The notes under the pieces are model-generated. The model worked only from the letters and a program-made list of their open reading frames with translations. It was not told the DNA's origin and did no database searches. This document shows positions 6,396 through 14,789 of a stretch of 15,910 bases of DNA, piece after piece. Made by a program: the position numbers and the translations under genes. Where the stretch lies: contig JAOZRY010000021.1 of NCBI GenBank assembly GCA_029939965.1, positions 1 through 15,910 of the forward strand. Reading direction: 5' to 3'. Each line of letters opens with the position of its first letter. Positions within the stretch are counted from its first letter, which is position 1. The DNA comes from Bacteroidales bacterium (GTDB lineage Bacteria; Bacteroidota; Bacteroidia; Bacteroidales; 4484-276).

Positions 6396-7073
6396 TTAAA
6401 TACTCCAATCGATCTCATCATTACCGTTATTTCGCAAATATTCATTCGTTTGAGAGAAATGTCGGTTTCCGAAAAATCCACGGTTCGCCGAAAAAGGTGA
6501 AGGGTGTGGAGATGTAAGGATAAGATGTTTTGAGCTGTCGATGATTTCATGTTTTGCGATTGCATAATTTCCCCACAACAAAAAAACCAGCTTTTCGCGC
6601 TCTTCCGATAGTTTGGTGATGGCAGCATCAGTAAATGTTTCCCATCCCTTTTTTTGGTGCGATCCTGCTTGTTTTGCCCGTACCGTTAAGGTTGCATTTA
6701 AAAGTAAAACCCCTTGCTTAGCCCACTTTTCGAGATTACCACTTTTGGGAATCGGTATCCCAAGATCACTGTGTATTTCTTTAAAAATATTTTTTAATGA
6801 TGGTGGTTGCTGAATGTTTTCGGATACCGAAAAACAAAGTCCGTGCGCTTGCCCAAAACCATGGTAGGGGTCTTGCCCAAGTATTACAACTTTTACCTTG
6901 TTGAAAGGTGTGATATTGAAAGCACTAAATATTTGGAAACCGGGTGGATAAACTGTGTAAACCTTTTTATCTTCAACCAAAAATTCTTTAAGTTCAGAAA
7001 AATAGGGTGCTAAAAACTGATCGTTCAATACGTTTTTCCAACTATCTTCGATTACCGGATTTAGAGTTGCCAT
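6396..7073 (-). CDS. ung: Uracil-DNA glycosylase, family 1
   Basis: A 225-residue UDG that removes uracil from DNA to start base excision repair. The family 1 motifs are complete: the water-activating loop GQDPYHG (66-72) with Asp68, the uracil-binding Asn126 in LLLNATLTV, and the minor-groove loop HPSPFSANRGFFG from His190. PPSLKNIFKE (90-99) is the proline-rich loop that compresses the DNA backbone. Length is standard and the start at 7073 gives the normal N-terminus. It stands alone on the minus strand between the tRNA unit and a divergent lipoprotein gene. No terminator was seen directly after it. Function is certain. Confidence 0.97.
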   Translation of the reverse strand: MATLNPVIEDSWKNVLNDQFLAPYFSELKEFLVEDKKVYTVYPPGFQIFSAFNITPFNKVKVVILGQDPYHGFGQAHGLCFSVSENIQQPPSLKNIFKEIHSDLGIPIPKSGNLEKWAKQGVLLLNATLTVRAKQAGSHQKKGWETFTDAAITKLSEEREKLVFLLWGNYAIAKHEIIDSSKHLILTSPHPSPFSANRGFFGNRHFSQTNEYLRNNGNDEIDWSI

Positions 7074-7197
7074 ATTTTGTTTTTATTTTTGAGTCTGATT
7101 GTTAGATCGGCAATATTAAGTTTAAAATTCAGTTAATTAGAAAAATTAAATCAAGCTGTCCAACCTTTCGGATAGATAAAACGATTAATAAAACAGG

Positions 7198-7347
7198 ATG
7201 CGTAAAAGTATGAAAAAAGTAGTTAAAATTCTTATTCTTCTTGCTGTTGTAGTTCTCTTTGGCTCCACCATTAGTTCATGTAAATCATCTCAGGATTGTT
7301 CGGCTTATGGTGAAGTAAAAAAGTATCAGCAGGAAATTCGGAAATAA
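7198..7347 (+). CDS. Very small lipoprotein (49 residues)
   Basis: A short open frame with a clear export signal: basic start MRKSMKK, a hydrophobic core ILILLAVVVLF, then the lipobox ISSC with the lipidated cysteine at residue 28. The mature part would be only about 22 residues (CKSSQDCSAYGEVKKYQQEI and the last two residues), with a second cysteine. The ATG at 7210 (fifth residue) is an equally good start and gives 45 residues. No enzyme domain is possible at this size. Tiny lipoproteins with a short tail like this are common in Bacteroidota, usually with unknown roles. It is 63 bases upstream of a secreted-protein gene on the same strand with no terminator between, so the two may be co-transcribed. 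The coding call rests on the signal peptide and lipobox. Confidence 0.65.
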   Translation: MRKSMKKVVKILILLAVVVLFGSTISSCKSSQDCSAYGEVKKYQQEIRK

Positions 7348-7410
7348 TACCCTGATTGGTGATCGGTTTCCTGAATTTCGGCCTGAACCAATTTTCATCC
7401 GGGATTAATA

Positions 7411-8190
7411 ATGAAGATGTGCACAAAAATATCATTGCTTCTTTTATTACTGGGATTGAGCTTTGTCGGCTTGGCTCAGCAAGATGAGGAGGTTGCCTTT
7501 GAAGAGATCGATACTATTCTCAACAAAGTAATCCTTAAAAGGGAAATGATGGGTGGTGTAATGATGCATACCAGAGGGTGGGGTTTGGTTTTTAGGAAGG
7601 GATATAATCAGAATGCTTTTAAAAAGAATCTTTGGGAAGTCGAATTTTTTGGAATTAAAGATACCAAGCAGGTTAGAATTAATTTTTATGGAGCATATTA
7701 CAGCAATGCTAATAGTTATATTTACGGTAAACTCAATAAAGTTTACAACATACGGGCAGGTATCGGGCAACAGTTTTTGCTAAATTCAAAACCCTATTGG
7801 GGTGGTGTAGAATTGAGGTTTACTTATTATGGAGGAATAAGCATCGGAATTGCTAAACCTATTTATCTTTATATCATCAATCAAAATAATTACAGTACTA
7901 TCGAATCGGAAAAATACGATCCTGAAAAACACTTTGTGGAAGATATTTATGGTAGGGCTCCTTTTCTGGATGGTGTTGACCAAACTCAATTTTATCCCGG
8001 TATTTATCTAAAAGCAGGTCTCAACTTTGAATTCGGGCAATACAACACCAGCATAAAAGCTCTTGAAGCCGGTGTGATGGTTGATGGGTATGCCATCCCA
8101 ATTCCAATTATGGCCTTTAGAGACAAACATTATTATTTTCTGAATCTTTACCTGAATTTTACTTTTGGTAAGAGATACAATAAGTATTAG
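7411..8190 (+). CDS. Secreted, probably outer-membrane beta-barrel protein of unknown function
   Basis: A 259-residue protein with a Sec signal peptide (hydrophobic stretch about residues 7-20, likely cut after GLA at residue 22). The mature chain is rich in alternating aromatic and polar residues (INFYGAYYSNANSYIYGKL, ELRFTYYGGISIGIAKP, YFLNLYLNFTFGKRY), as in short-hairpin outer-membrane barrels of this phylum. The last strand is aromatic but ends in a lysine/tyrosine tail, not in a plain terminal phenylalanine. An insertion at about residues 165-190 (EKYDPEKHFVEDIYG) looks like a surface loop. I do not recognise a named family beyond conserved Bacteroidota envelope proteins. Residue 3 (ATG at 7417) is an alternative start. 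It is followed by a strong bidirectional terminator about 130 bases downstream. Confidence 0.8.
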   Translation: MKMCTKISLLLLLLGLSFVGLAQQDEEVAFEEIDTILNKVILKREMMGGVMMHTRGWGLVFRKGYNQNAFKKNLWEVEFFGIKDTKQVRINFYGAYYSNANSYIYGKLNKVYNIRAGIGQQFLLNSKPYWGGVELRFTYYGGISIGIAKPIYLYIINQNNYSTIESEKYDPEKHFVEDIYGRAPFLDGVDQTQFYPGIYLKAGLNFEFGQYNTSIKALEAGVMVDGYAIPIPIMAFRDKHYYFLNLYLNFTFGKRYNKY

Positions 8191-8313
8191 ATGGGTGTTT
8201 AAGAGTTATTTGATTAATCGTTAAAGGTTAATTGTTATTTGGTTAATGTTTTTGAGATAATCAGACTGCCCCTAAGCGAATCATATTTGGATTATTGGTT
8301 TTCTGGCGCACAC

Positions 8314-8366
8314 TAAATAAAAAATGAGCTGTTGGATTTATATCCAACAGCTCATTTATTTTTTTT
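8314..8366. terminator. Bidirectional rho-independent terminator
   Basis: A perfect 16-bp stem (8322-8337 with 8342-8357; core GAGCTGTTGGAT) encloses a 4-base loop. Eight T follow on the plus strand (8359-8366), and an A-rich run at 8314-8324 gives a T-rich tail on the minus strand. It can therefore end both the secreted-protein transcript from the left and the transporter-channel transcript from the right. Confidence 0.9.
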
Positions 8367-8489
8367 AATAATCATTTTCATGGTTAACTTCATACTCGAC
8401 TTTTCGCTACTTGGTTTTCCAACCAGTTCAGTTTTTCCTTCATCGTTTACAATAATAACCGGTTTTAATTTATATGTTTTACTATTTGT
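8352..8489 (-). pseudogene. Possible C-terminal remnant of a decayed gene
   Basis: Between a stop at 8490-8492 and a stop at 8352-8354, one minus-strand frame reads 45 residues with natural protein character: KLKPVIIVNDEGKTEL followed by VGKPSSEKSSMKLTMKMI and a lysine-rich end. There is no ATG before the middle of the frame (Met33), and the stretch stops exactly in the arm of the transcription terminator, as a real gene end would. This suggests the tail of a once longer gene whose upstream part was lost, downstream of the present channel gene. I do not recognise the family. It could also be chance or a small gene using an unusual start. Confidence 0.35.
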
Positions 8490-8591
8490 TTAAAACACGT
8501 TGAATCGACAAATTTGAACCGCAATATTAACATATTCTTACCTTGTAAGGTCTAATAAAAATTGTTAAACGCTGACAAACAATATATTGTG

Positions 8592-9338
8592 CTAAACGCT
8601 TTTTGTTACCGCGATACTATATTTTCCTTTGATGATGTTTTCCATTTCGGGAAAATATCCGGTTTCGATCGAAAAAACAGTGATTTCGAGCATTTGTCCT
8701 TTTTGTGTTTCCATTAACAGTTTTATCTGGGGTGTTTTTTTTAAGGATGACCAGGGCATATTAAGCAAGTCGATACGGATTTTTTGGATAGTGAACAAAA
8801 GGTTTTCAGATTTTGGTATTTCGATTCTAAAAGTGTGGTTAAGGATTGTTTCGGCAGGATGTGATTTAATCATTACTTTACCTATAAGGAAGCTGTATGG
8901 AAGATGAATGCTTTCGCCTGATTCGGTTTCAAGTAGCAGTGCTGAGGGATTGAATTTTATAATCTTTCCGGAATAATCACCGATTTTTATTTCCTCATTT
9001 ACCGAAAAAGTCTTGTTTGTTTTAAAAAATGCTCCTGCAATAAAATCCTTTAACCCAAGCCAGATAGTATAAAATGTGAATATAAATAAAAGAATAAATA
9101 ATCCAATTGCATACACCGGGCTCGATTCGGCTAAGAAATTAACTGACCAGATAAGGAAAATTATCCACACTGTTAGTTCAAACAAGGATGTAAAGCGCCA
9201 TGCTTGTTTGCGTTTATTCTTTTTTACCAACAACAGTGGTAAGAACCATGTTAGTAATCTTAACAAAAGAAATAAGCCAATTGCCAGAAGTAAAGTTGTG
9301 TAAAGTGCTTTGTTTGAAAATTCAAAAATTTGATCCAT
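8592..9338 (-). CDS. MscS-family mechanosensitive channel (small type)
   Basis: A 248-residue membrane protein with three N-terminal hydrophobic segments (about residues 13-36, 50-70 and 74-95). They are followed by the MscS pore-to-beta-domain transition: GLKDFIAGAFFK (about 95-106), FSVNEEIKIGDYSGKI (about 111-126), ESGESIHLPYSFLIGKVM (about 139-156). MscS channels open under membrane tension and release small osmolytes on hypo-osmotic shock. The third helix lacks the clear Gly/Ala ladder of E. coli MscS and the C-terminal domain is short, so gating could differ. The gene starts only 7 bases after the giant transporter-NTPase gene on the same strand, so the two are almost certainly co-transcribed and probably work together in osmotic or ion balance. 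Family assignment is good; the functional link is inferred. Confidence 0.85.
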   Translation of the reverse strand: MDQIFEFSNKALYTTLLLAIGLFLLLRLLTWFLPLLLVKKNKRKQAWRFTSLFELTVWIIFLIWSVNFLAESSPVYAIGLFILLFIFTFYTIWLGLKDFIAGAFFKTNKTFSVNEEIKIGDYSGKIIKFNPSALLLETESGESIHLPYSFLIGKVMIKSHPAETILNHTFRIEIPKSENLLFTIQKIRIDLLNMPWSSLKKTPQIKLLMETQKGQMLEITVFSIETGYFPEMENIIKGKYSIAVTKSV

Positions 9339-9345
9339 TTGCTAT

Positions 9346-12300
9346 TTATAACATTTCTTTTTCGATGAGTTTTGATTGAATATGAGGATAAAGAAATCCA
9401 TTTATTTCATAAATTCCTGTTTGGGGTTCGATAATAATACCGGAGCGTTTCAGGATGTCAATTTTTATTTTTATTTCCTTGATAGATTCCATACAAATTC
9501 GTGAAAGTTTTCTCAAATTTGCCCGTTTGTGTAAAATGATTTGTACGATCAACAGATACCAGTCCGGCTTGAGTTGATCAAGAATGGAGAGATCAGGAAT
9601 TCGTGGTTGGGCAACTGAAATTATATTCTTTTCCACATCGGAAATATTGACTAACCACGACGAAAGTACTACTCCGGCATTACCCTTCGAATATGAAAAA
9701 TATTTTGCAAATAAACGGGCATAATCCCAGGGGCGTAAATGTTCTCTTAAATTATTTGCCATCCTAAGTTTAAAATTGCTGGATTTATGTCGGTTAATTA
9801 CAATTTGCTGTAATTCTTCGGAGTTGAAAGGTTCGAGGTTGATGATGTTTATAAAATAGTTTTCGATGTGATGAATACGATTCATCAGCTCGAAACTACA
9901 TTTGTTTAGGTTTATTACAAACAGACATTTATGACTGTATTTTTCGATGATATCTATAATTTGAATAATCACATCAAATCCTTTGCTGCTTTTTTCCCAC
10001 CAAAGGGCAAGATCATCAATGATCAAAACACTGTTTTCGGGCAATGTATTAAAAATCCGATAGTAAGTTCCTTGTGATTCAAGAGTGTTTTCGATAGATT
10101 CTTTAAATAAATTTACATCAATTGAGCCGCCATGGGGAGGAGTGAGGTTAAATACCTCTGCATTGTTATAATATTTGTGAATGAAATATTGCGAGAAAAA
10201 TGTTTTGCCTGAATTGTATTCACCCAAAATTAAAATCCCGCCACGTGCTCCTTCTTCATATCTGCGTATGGCTTTGGCTGCTTCGCCAAGCTCTTTGCTA
10301 CGGCCTACCCAAAACTCGTTGAGATAATACTGTTTTCGCAGAAAGAGTTGTGTGTAATAAAATGGTAATTTTTGCAGTATTTCGCGTTTTATCGATACTC
10401 TTTCGGTCAAATTTAAAGCATCGTTAACCCTGAAATGACCTGGAGTAAATTCTTTAATCAGACGTTGAGTAAACATCAGGCCAATACTTTGACGATACCA
10501 AAACTGGTTGAGCAGGTGTTGGGCAAATTGCTTGGTCTTGTTTCTTTGCGATCTGAAAAAATCCCATCTCTTTCGGCTTTTTATCTCCCTCATGTATTGC
10601 TTCAGATTTGTAGCGCTTTTAATAAAGGAATGATATGACAGGCGGTCTTCAAAAGTGTTGAGCCTTTCGTTCAGCAAGTTTTGAATTTGCGATTTCAGGT
10701 CGATAGATTTATTAATTTCAATTTCAAGTAACTTGATTTGTTTCTCAAATATTGGAACTACTTGCTCTGATTTTGGAATACCATCCTTAACTTTCTCCGA
10801 CTCCTTTTCGATCGAAAAAGTAAGATTACGGACAATTTCGTTTACCGTGGTATTAAGTTGTTCGAGCTTGTGAGGTAGTTGCGAAACCGACTTTTGCAAT
10901 GGTTCTACAAACTCCGATTGTAAAATGTAATCCATCAGTTGTGAAACTGAAATATCAATAGATTCAATAGATTTATACTGTAAGCTGAAGAAATTATTCA
11001 GCGAATCCTCGGCCATTAGTTCTATATTTTCGGGAAGCACGCTGGTGGCAAGTTTAATTTTTCTAAAGGTTTTTTCGATAAGTTGATTGAAATAGGCCTG
11101 AATCTTTTCACGCTCCTCAAGGTCGCCTAAAGCTTCCGGGTTGAACTTTACAGAATTATCCTCAACAAGTTTTTTTAAAAAACTCAACAGTTGATCACGG
11201 ATTTTGATTTCGTGAGAAATAAAGTGGTTATTAAAAGTTTGATCAATCTCATTTGCTACATCATTAAGTATAGTACGGAGTTTAGTTGTAAAGGCCAATA
11301 ACCCCAATTCAAGTTTTATGCTATTAAAGAGCAAAATTTGATTTCGCTGCCATTGTTTGGGTACGGTGAGTACAAATTTGCGAATGCTTTTTGCGCCTTG
11401 ATTGCCGAAGTTGTATTCCTTAAGCAGTTTATTGGCATTGAGGCAGTTGAGGTCGCTGGATACTTTTGTTGTTGTTTTGTTATTCTGAATGATTAGAAAT
11501 TCTGACAAAGAGTGTGATGACTCATTGTTATATTTTCTCAACTGATCGATTTCTTTAAATATTATTTCTCTCTTCTGTTCGATCATTTCATTGGTGATTC
11601 CTTTTAAAGTGGCCTTTTCCAATTCGAACAGAATTAATGCAATACGATTAATGAGAGCCCTTCCTTTAATTACATGATTTAATGTTGAAATGCCCCATTT
11701 ATCAAGCCAATCATAAATTAAACGGTTGGTCGAAATGGCAAGGTAACCTTTTATCAAGGGCTGGTATTTTAGTTTGTAGCTTGCTTGATTTTCTTTATTA
11801 AATATCCTGATAATTTTATGGCGAAGAATAAATACATGGTTGGAGAAAGAACCTGCTTTATCTGGTTTAAGGTCATCATCATTAAGTGGAATTTCAATTT
11901 TGGCCGGGCTGGTAAATATCACTTTGTCAATTTCCTGGAAAAAATAATCAATGCTGTCTTTGAGTTTGGATTGTTGAATGTCGAAAACCTCTTGCTCAAA
12001 GTCGGTAATAATTTTTCTGAACCTGAAAAGCAGATTGCTTTCAAATTTTATGAGTGATTTTTGTTGATTTTCGATTTCAAGAGATGTTACTTTTTCTTTG
12101 ATATTAGAAAAACTTTTATCAACAGCCTCTTCAATTAGGTTGATAAGGTTAGCGTGGTAGCCGAAAAGTTTCAAAACAAAATTATTTGTCATGTATCGGC
12201 TAATTTCCATCAAATCACCATAAAGTAATTTTACCTGTCTGGCAACGGCTTCTTTTTCAGGATATTTGATGTTTGATATTGGTACAGAAAGTACTTCTTC

Positions 12301-14547
12301 ACCCTTTACTTTTTCCTCAAGTTTATCTATCTGGCTCAGAAGTGCTTTTTTAATTCCGATCTTGTGTTTTTTAAAATTTGTTGATGCTCGTAGTAAAACA
12401 ACGGTTCCAATATCTTTGCACAGTTGGTTGGTTTCCTCCACAAAAGTTTCTTCTTCGCCTTGCGAAATTTTTGGAAGGCCAAGGAAAATCAGGTCTGAAT
12501 TAACAGATTCAACTTGTACAATATCATAAAATGATCGCTGCTCTACCTGGTTGTTAATGATTTTAATTTCGGCCTGAATACGCATATTGTCTATGATTGA
12601 GCGCGTATTTCTGTATATTATTTCCCTCTGCTCATTTACCGGATTTACAATAATTATTCTGGCTTTAGCATTTCGCCATTCGTTTGATAACCACAGGAAT
12701 TTTAACAGTACCAGTGCAATGTTCCCATTTTTTTCTGTTGTTCGCCACCAAATATCAATTTGGTTATAATCTCCAAAGCCTGCATTTTTATCATAGTCCA
12801 TTAGCAGGACGTTTAGGTCGAGAGCTTTGAGATGGTTCACCGTTTCAAGAAATTTTCTGGGAGATTCGCTCTGACGACCCCACCCCATCATTACAGTGTT
12901 GGGTTCGATACCCGAAAATCCATAAGTACCTGCAATAGTTTTAATGCCTTCATAAATATCAGGACACACATGTTTTCGGGTGAAAATACCTTTTGTAATT
13001 AGCTCACTGTCGGGGTAATCGGTTTGCTTGTGCCGTGGCATTACTTCATTATTGCCATTATTTTTGATGAGGTCGAAATTGGATAAAAATCCTTTCCTGC
13101 CTACGAGTTGAATGCCAAATTCGATGAGGTGTGGCCTTGTAGATGTGCCACCACTAAACAAAATAATGTTCGGTTGCCAGTTGCGGTCTTCAAGCCCTTT
13201 GCGTGCAATCTTGCTCAACGAAGATCGTACAATAGATGACCATACGCTTTGCCAAACATCCCCAAAATCGACTTGCATTTCTTTTTTGGTTAATAAAAAA
13301 TAAATTGCAAACATGATGAAAATAGCCAGCAACATTGCTATGGTATCAAGTTTGAACATTACTGCAAAGCAGGCTATGAATCCTCCAATTCCAATCCATT
13401 TTGGTATTTTAAAACTTGGCCTGAAATCAGTACTTGCCCAGTTTTCGAGTGCAAAAGCAAGGTTGATAAAGCCGTAAGCAGCAATGTAAAACATCGAAAC
13501 TATACGGGCAATTACATCCAGTTCACCCACAAGAATTCCGGCCTCAGCTATAAGAAAAGTAAGTAATAAGGCATTGCGAGGTTCATTGTTAGCTCCGTGC
13601 CCGTTGCCGAAAAATTTTGGGAATATTTTATCGCGGGCAATGGCTTGTAATATTCTTGGGGCACCCAATATTCCACCCAACGCCGATGATAGTGTAGCAC
13701 CCCATATTCCGGCCACAACCAATGGCGACCAAAATGCAATTTTCATTAAAAAATTATAGTCGGTAAGCAAAGTTTCCCTGTTTACAAAAAATGCTAACGC
13801 AATGGCCAAGCCAAGGTAAACAACCAGGCCGGTTCCAATAGCCCACAGTGTGCCTCGTGGAATTGCGTTCTTTGAGTCTTTAAGATCGCCCGACATTGCA
13901 ACTCCGGCTGTAAATCCGGTAACTGCCGGAAAAAAAATTGCAAATACTGTTTCAAGAGGTAATGCTTTTGCAAATGGGTAAAGTAATACTTCTTCAGGTG
14001 CAAAATTTATATTGGTTGCAAATCCCACTGCAACCGAAACTAATGATAAAGCAATGGCACCAAGAATGATATATTGTGATTTCAGAGCGAGAGAGGTGCT
14101 GATGAATGCCAAAATTACAAGGATGAGAATTGCCGCTGTACCTATTATTCTTATGTCGGTTATCGAAGTGCCAAGCCCCAGAAAAGTTCGTATCGATTCA
14201 ATACTCAGGAAGTTTTCGGCAAAACCAATAAGATAAAGAGCAATACTCAGTGAGGTTCCAACAAAAATAGTTATACCTATTGCCCCGCCCATAGGAAGGC
14301 CCAGACTCCTGCTAAGCATGTAATAAATACCACCAACTTTAATCTTTTTGTCGGTAGCTATGGATGAAATGCTTAATCCTGTTGTTATTGAAATGATGTG
14401 TGCAATAAGAATAATACCCACTGCCCCAATCAACCCCGATTGACCTACTACCCATCCCAAACGCAAATACATGATTACACCAAGTATGGTAAGAATCGAA
14501 GGTGTAAAGACTCCGGCAAATGCCCCAAATTTTGTTGCCTTTGGCAT
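9346..14547 (-). CDS. Cation-chloride cotransporter (SLC12-like) fused to a P-loop NTPase
   Basis: A 1733-residue multidomain membrane protein. Residues 1-420 are an APC-fold permease of about 12 helices, strikingly close to animal NKCC/SLC12: GVIMYLRLGWVVGQ (23-36), GGIYYMLSRSLG (72-83), TGFTAGVAMSGDLKDSKNAI (210-229), NEPRNALLLTFLIAEAG (321-337). Residues about 430-715 match the SLC12 cytoplasmic domain (NWQPNIILFSGGTSTRPHL at 456-474; a later QIDIWW block). About 716-1400 is long, charged, mostly helical sequence without membrane spans or a recognised domain. A P-loop NTPase follows, introduced by FWVGRSKELGEA, with Walker A GEYNSGKT (1442-1449; Lys1448) and Walker B SVLIIDDLALWW (Asp1511/Asp1512). 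The last ~80 residues resemble a winged helix. SLC12 carriers move Cl- with Na+ and/or K+; ordinary ones end near residue 700-1200 without an NTPase. Ion specificity and the NTPase role are unknown. Confidence 0.9.
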   Translation of the reverse strand: MPKATKFGAFAGVFTPSILTILGVIMYLRLGWVVGQSGLIGAVGIILIAHIISITTGLSISSIATDKKIKVGGIYYMLSRSLGLPMGGAIGITIFVGTSLSIALYLIGFAENFLSIESIRTFLGLGTSITDIRIIGTAAILILVILAFISTSLALKSQYIILGAIALSLVSVAVGFATNINFAPEEVLLYPFAKALPLETVFAIFFPAVTGFTAGVAMSGDLKDSKNAIPRGTLWAIGTGLVVYLGLAIALAFFVNRETLLTDYNFLMKIAFWSPLVVAGIWGATLSSALGGILGAPRILQAIARDKIFPKFFGNGHGANNEPRNALLLTFLIAEAGILVGELDVIARIVSMFYIAAYGFINLAFALENWASTDFRPSFKIPKWIGIGGFIACFAVMFKLDTIAMLLAIFIMFAIYFLLTKKEMQVDFGDVWQSVWSSIVRSSLSKIARKGLEDRNWQPNIILFSGGTSTRPHLIEFGIQLVGRKGFLSNFDLIKNNGNNEVMPRHKQTDYPDSELITKGIFTRKHVCPDIYEGIKTIAGTYGFSGIEPNTVMMGWGRQSESPRKFLETVNHLKALDLNVLLMDYDKNAGFGDYNQIDIWWRTTEKNGNIALVLLKFLWLSNEWRNAKARIIIVNPVNEQREIIYRNTRSIIDNMRIQAEIKIINNQVEQRSFYDIVQVESVNSDLIFLGLPKISQGEEETFVEETNQLCKDIGTVVLLRASTNFKKHKIGIKKALLSQIDKLEEKVKGEEVLSVPISNIKYPEKEAVARQVKLLYGDLMEISRYMTNNFVLKLFGYHANLINLIEEAVDKSFSNIKEKVTSLEIENQQKSLIKFESNLLFRFRKIITDFEQEVFDIQQSKLKDSIDYFFQEIDKVIFTSPAKIEIPLNDDDLKPDKAGSFSNHVFILRHKIIRIFNKENQASYKLKYQPLIKGYLAISTNRLIYDWLDKWGISTLNHVIKGRALINRIALILFELEKATLKGITNEMIEQKREIIFKEIDQLRKYNNESSHSLSEFLIIQNNKTTTKVSSDLNCLNANKLLKEYNFGNQGAKSIRKFVLTVPKQWQRNQILLFNSIKLELGLLAFTTKLRTILNDVANEIDQTFNNHFISHEIKIRDQLLSFLKKLVEDNSVKFNPEALGDLEEREKIQAYFNQLIEKTFRKIKLATSVLPENIELMAEDSLNNFFSLQYKSIESIDISVSQLMDYILQSEFVEPLQKSVSQLPHKLEQLNTTVNEIVRNLTFSIEKESEKVKDGIPKSEQVVPIFEKQIKLLEIEINKSIDLKSQIQNLLNERLNTFEDRLSYHSFIKSATNLKQYMREIKSRKRWDFFRSQRNKTKQFAQHLLNQFWYRQSIGLMFTQRLIKEFTPGHFRVNDALNLTERVSIKREILQKLPFYYTQLFLRKQYYLNEFWVGRSKELGEAAKAIRRYEEGARGGILILGEYNSGKTFFSQYFIHKYYNNAEVFNLTPPHGGSIDVNLFKESIENTLESQGTYYRIFNTLPENSVLIIDDLALWWEKSSKGFDVIIQIIDIIEKYSHKCLFVINLNKCSFELMNRIHHIENYFINIINLEPFNSEELQQIVINRHKSSNFKLRMANNLREHLRPWDYARLFAKYFSYSKGNAGVVLSSWLVNISDVEKNIISVAQPRIPDLSILDQLKPDWYLLIVQIILHKRANLRKLSRICMESIKEIKIKIDILKRSGIIIEPQTGIYEINGFLYPHIQSKLIEKEML

Positions 14548-14655
14548 AGGTTGATTATCTGTTTATTTTTGTAAAAATAGATAATATTCTAAACTTTATA
14601 TTTTTGCCTAATTTTTAATATCCCCCAAGATATTCGCAGGATCATCATTTCGTAG

Positions 14656-14663
14656 TATCTTTG
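14656..14663 (+). promoter_or_regulatory. -7 box candidate for the divergent secreted-protein gene
   Basis: TATCTTTG fits TAnnTTTG exactly, with a weak -33-like TTC about 20 bases upstream, giving a leader of about 120 bases to the ATG at 14790. A second fit, TACTTTTG at 14709-14716, is closer but lacks a -33 partner at proper spacing. Either could serve; the choice cannot be made by eye. Confidence 0.35.
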
Positions 14664-14789
14664 GCACAATGATCGAATGTTGCAAATATTAAAACACTTA
14701 CCAATTTTTACTTTTGAGGGGTAAAAAAAATGGGAATGAAATTTGTAACGATGGCTCAACTAAAAATTTTTAATAAAAATAGTTTTGAT

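Larger units (their letters stand above)
8191..8591. other. Convergent intergenic region with terminator and gene remnant
   Basis: No intact gene is seen. From left to right it holds an AT-rich stretch with scattered GGTTAAT-like words (about 8205-8245), a long bidirectional terminator (8314-8366), and a minus-strand stretch with coding character but no start codon (8352-8489). Both last items are listed separately. Confidence 0.5.

Noticed and set aside
11785..12529. Plus-strand open frames inside the giant transporter-NTPase gene
   Set aside because: They lie antisense to strongly supported domains, have no domain or export signal, and are expected by chance in a long gene.
14662..14684. 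Sigma-54-like TGGCAC ... TTGCA pair upstream of the secreted-protein gene
   Set aside because: The gap between the elements is 12 bases, whereas a -24/-12 promoter needs 5.
14730..14789. Start of the secreted protein at 14730
   Set aside because: It puts a 20-residue non-hydrophobic leader before a good signal peptide that already has its own basic start at 14790.
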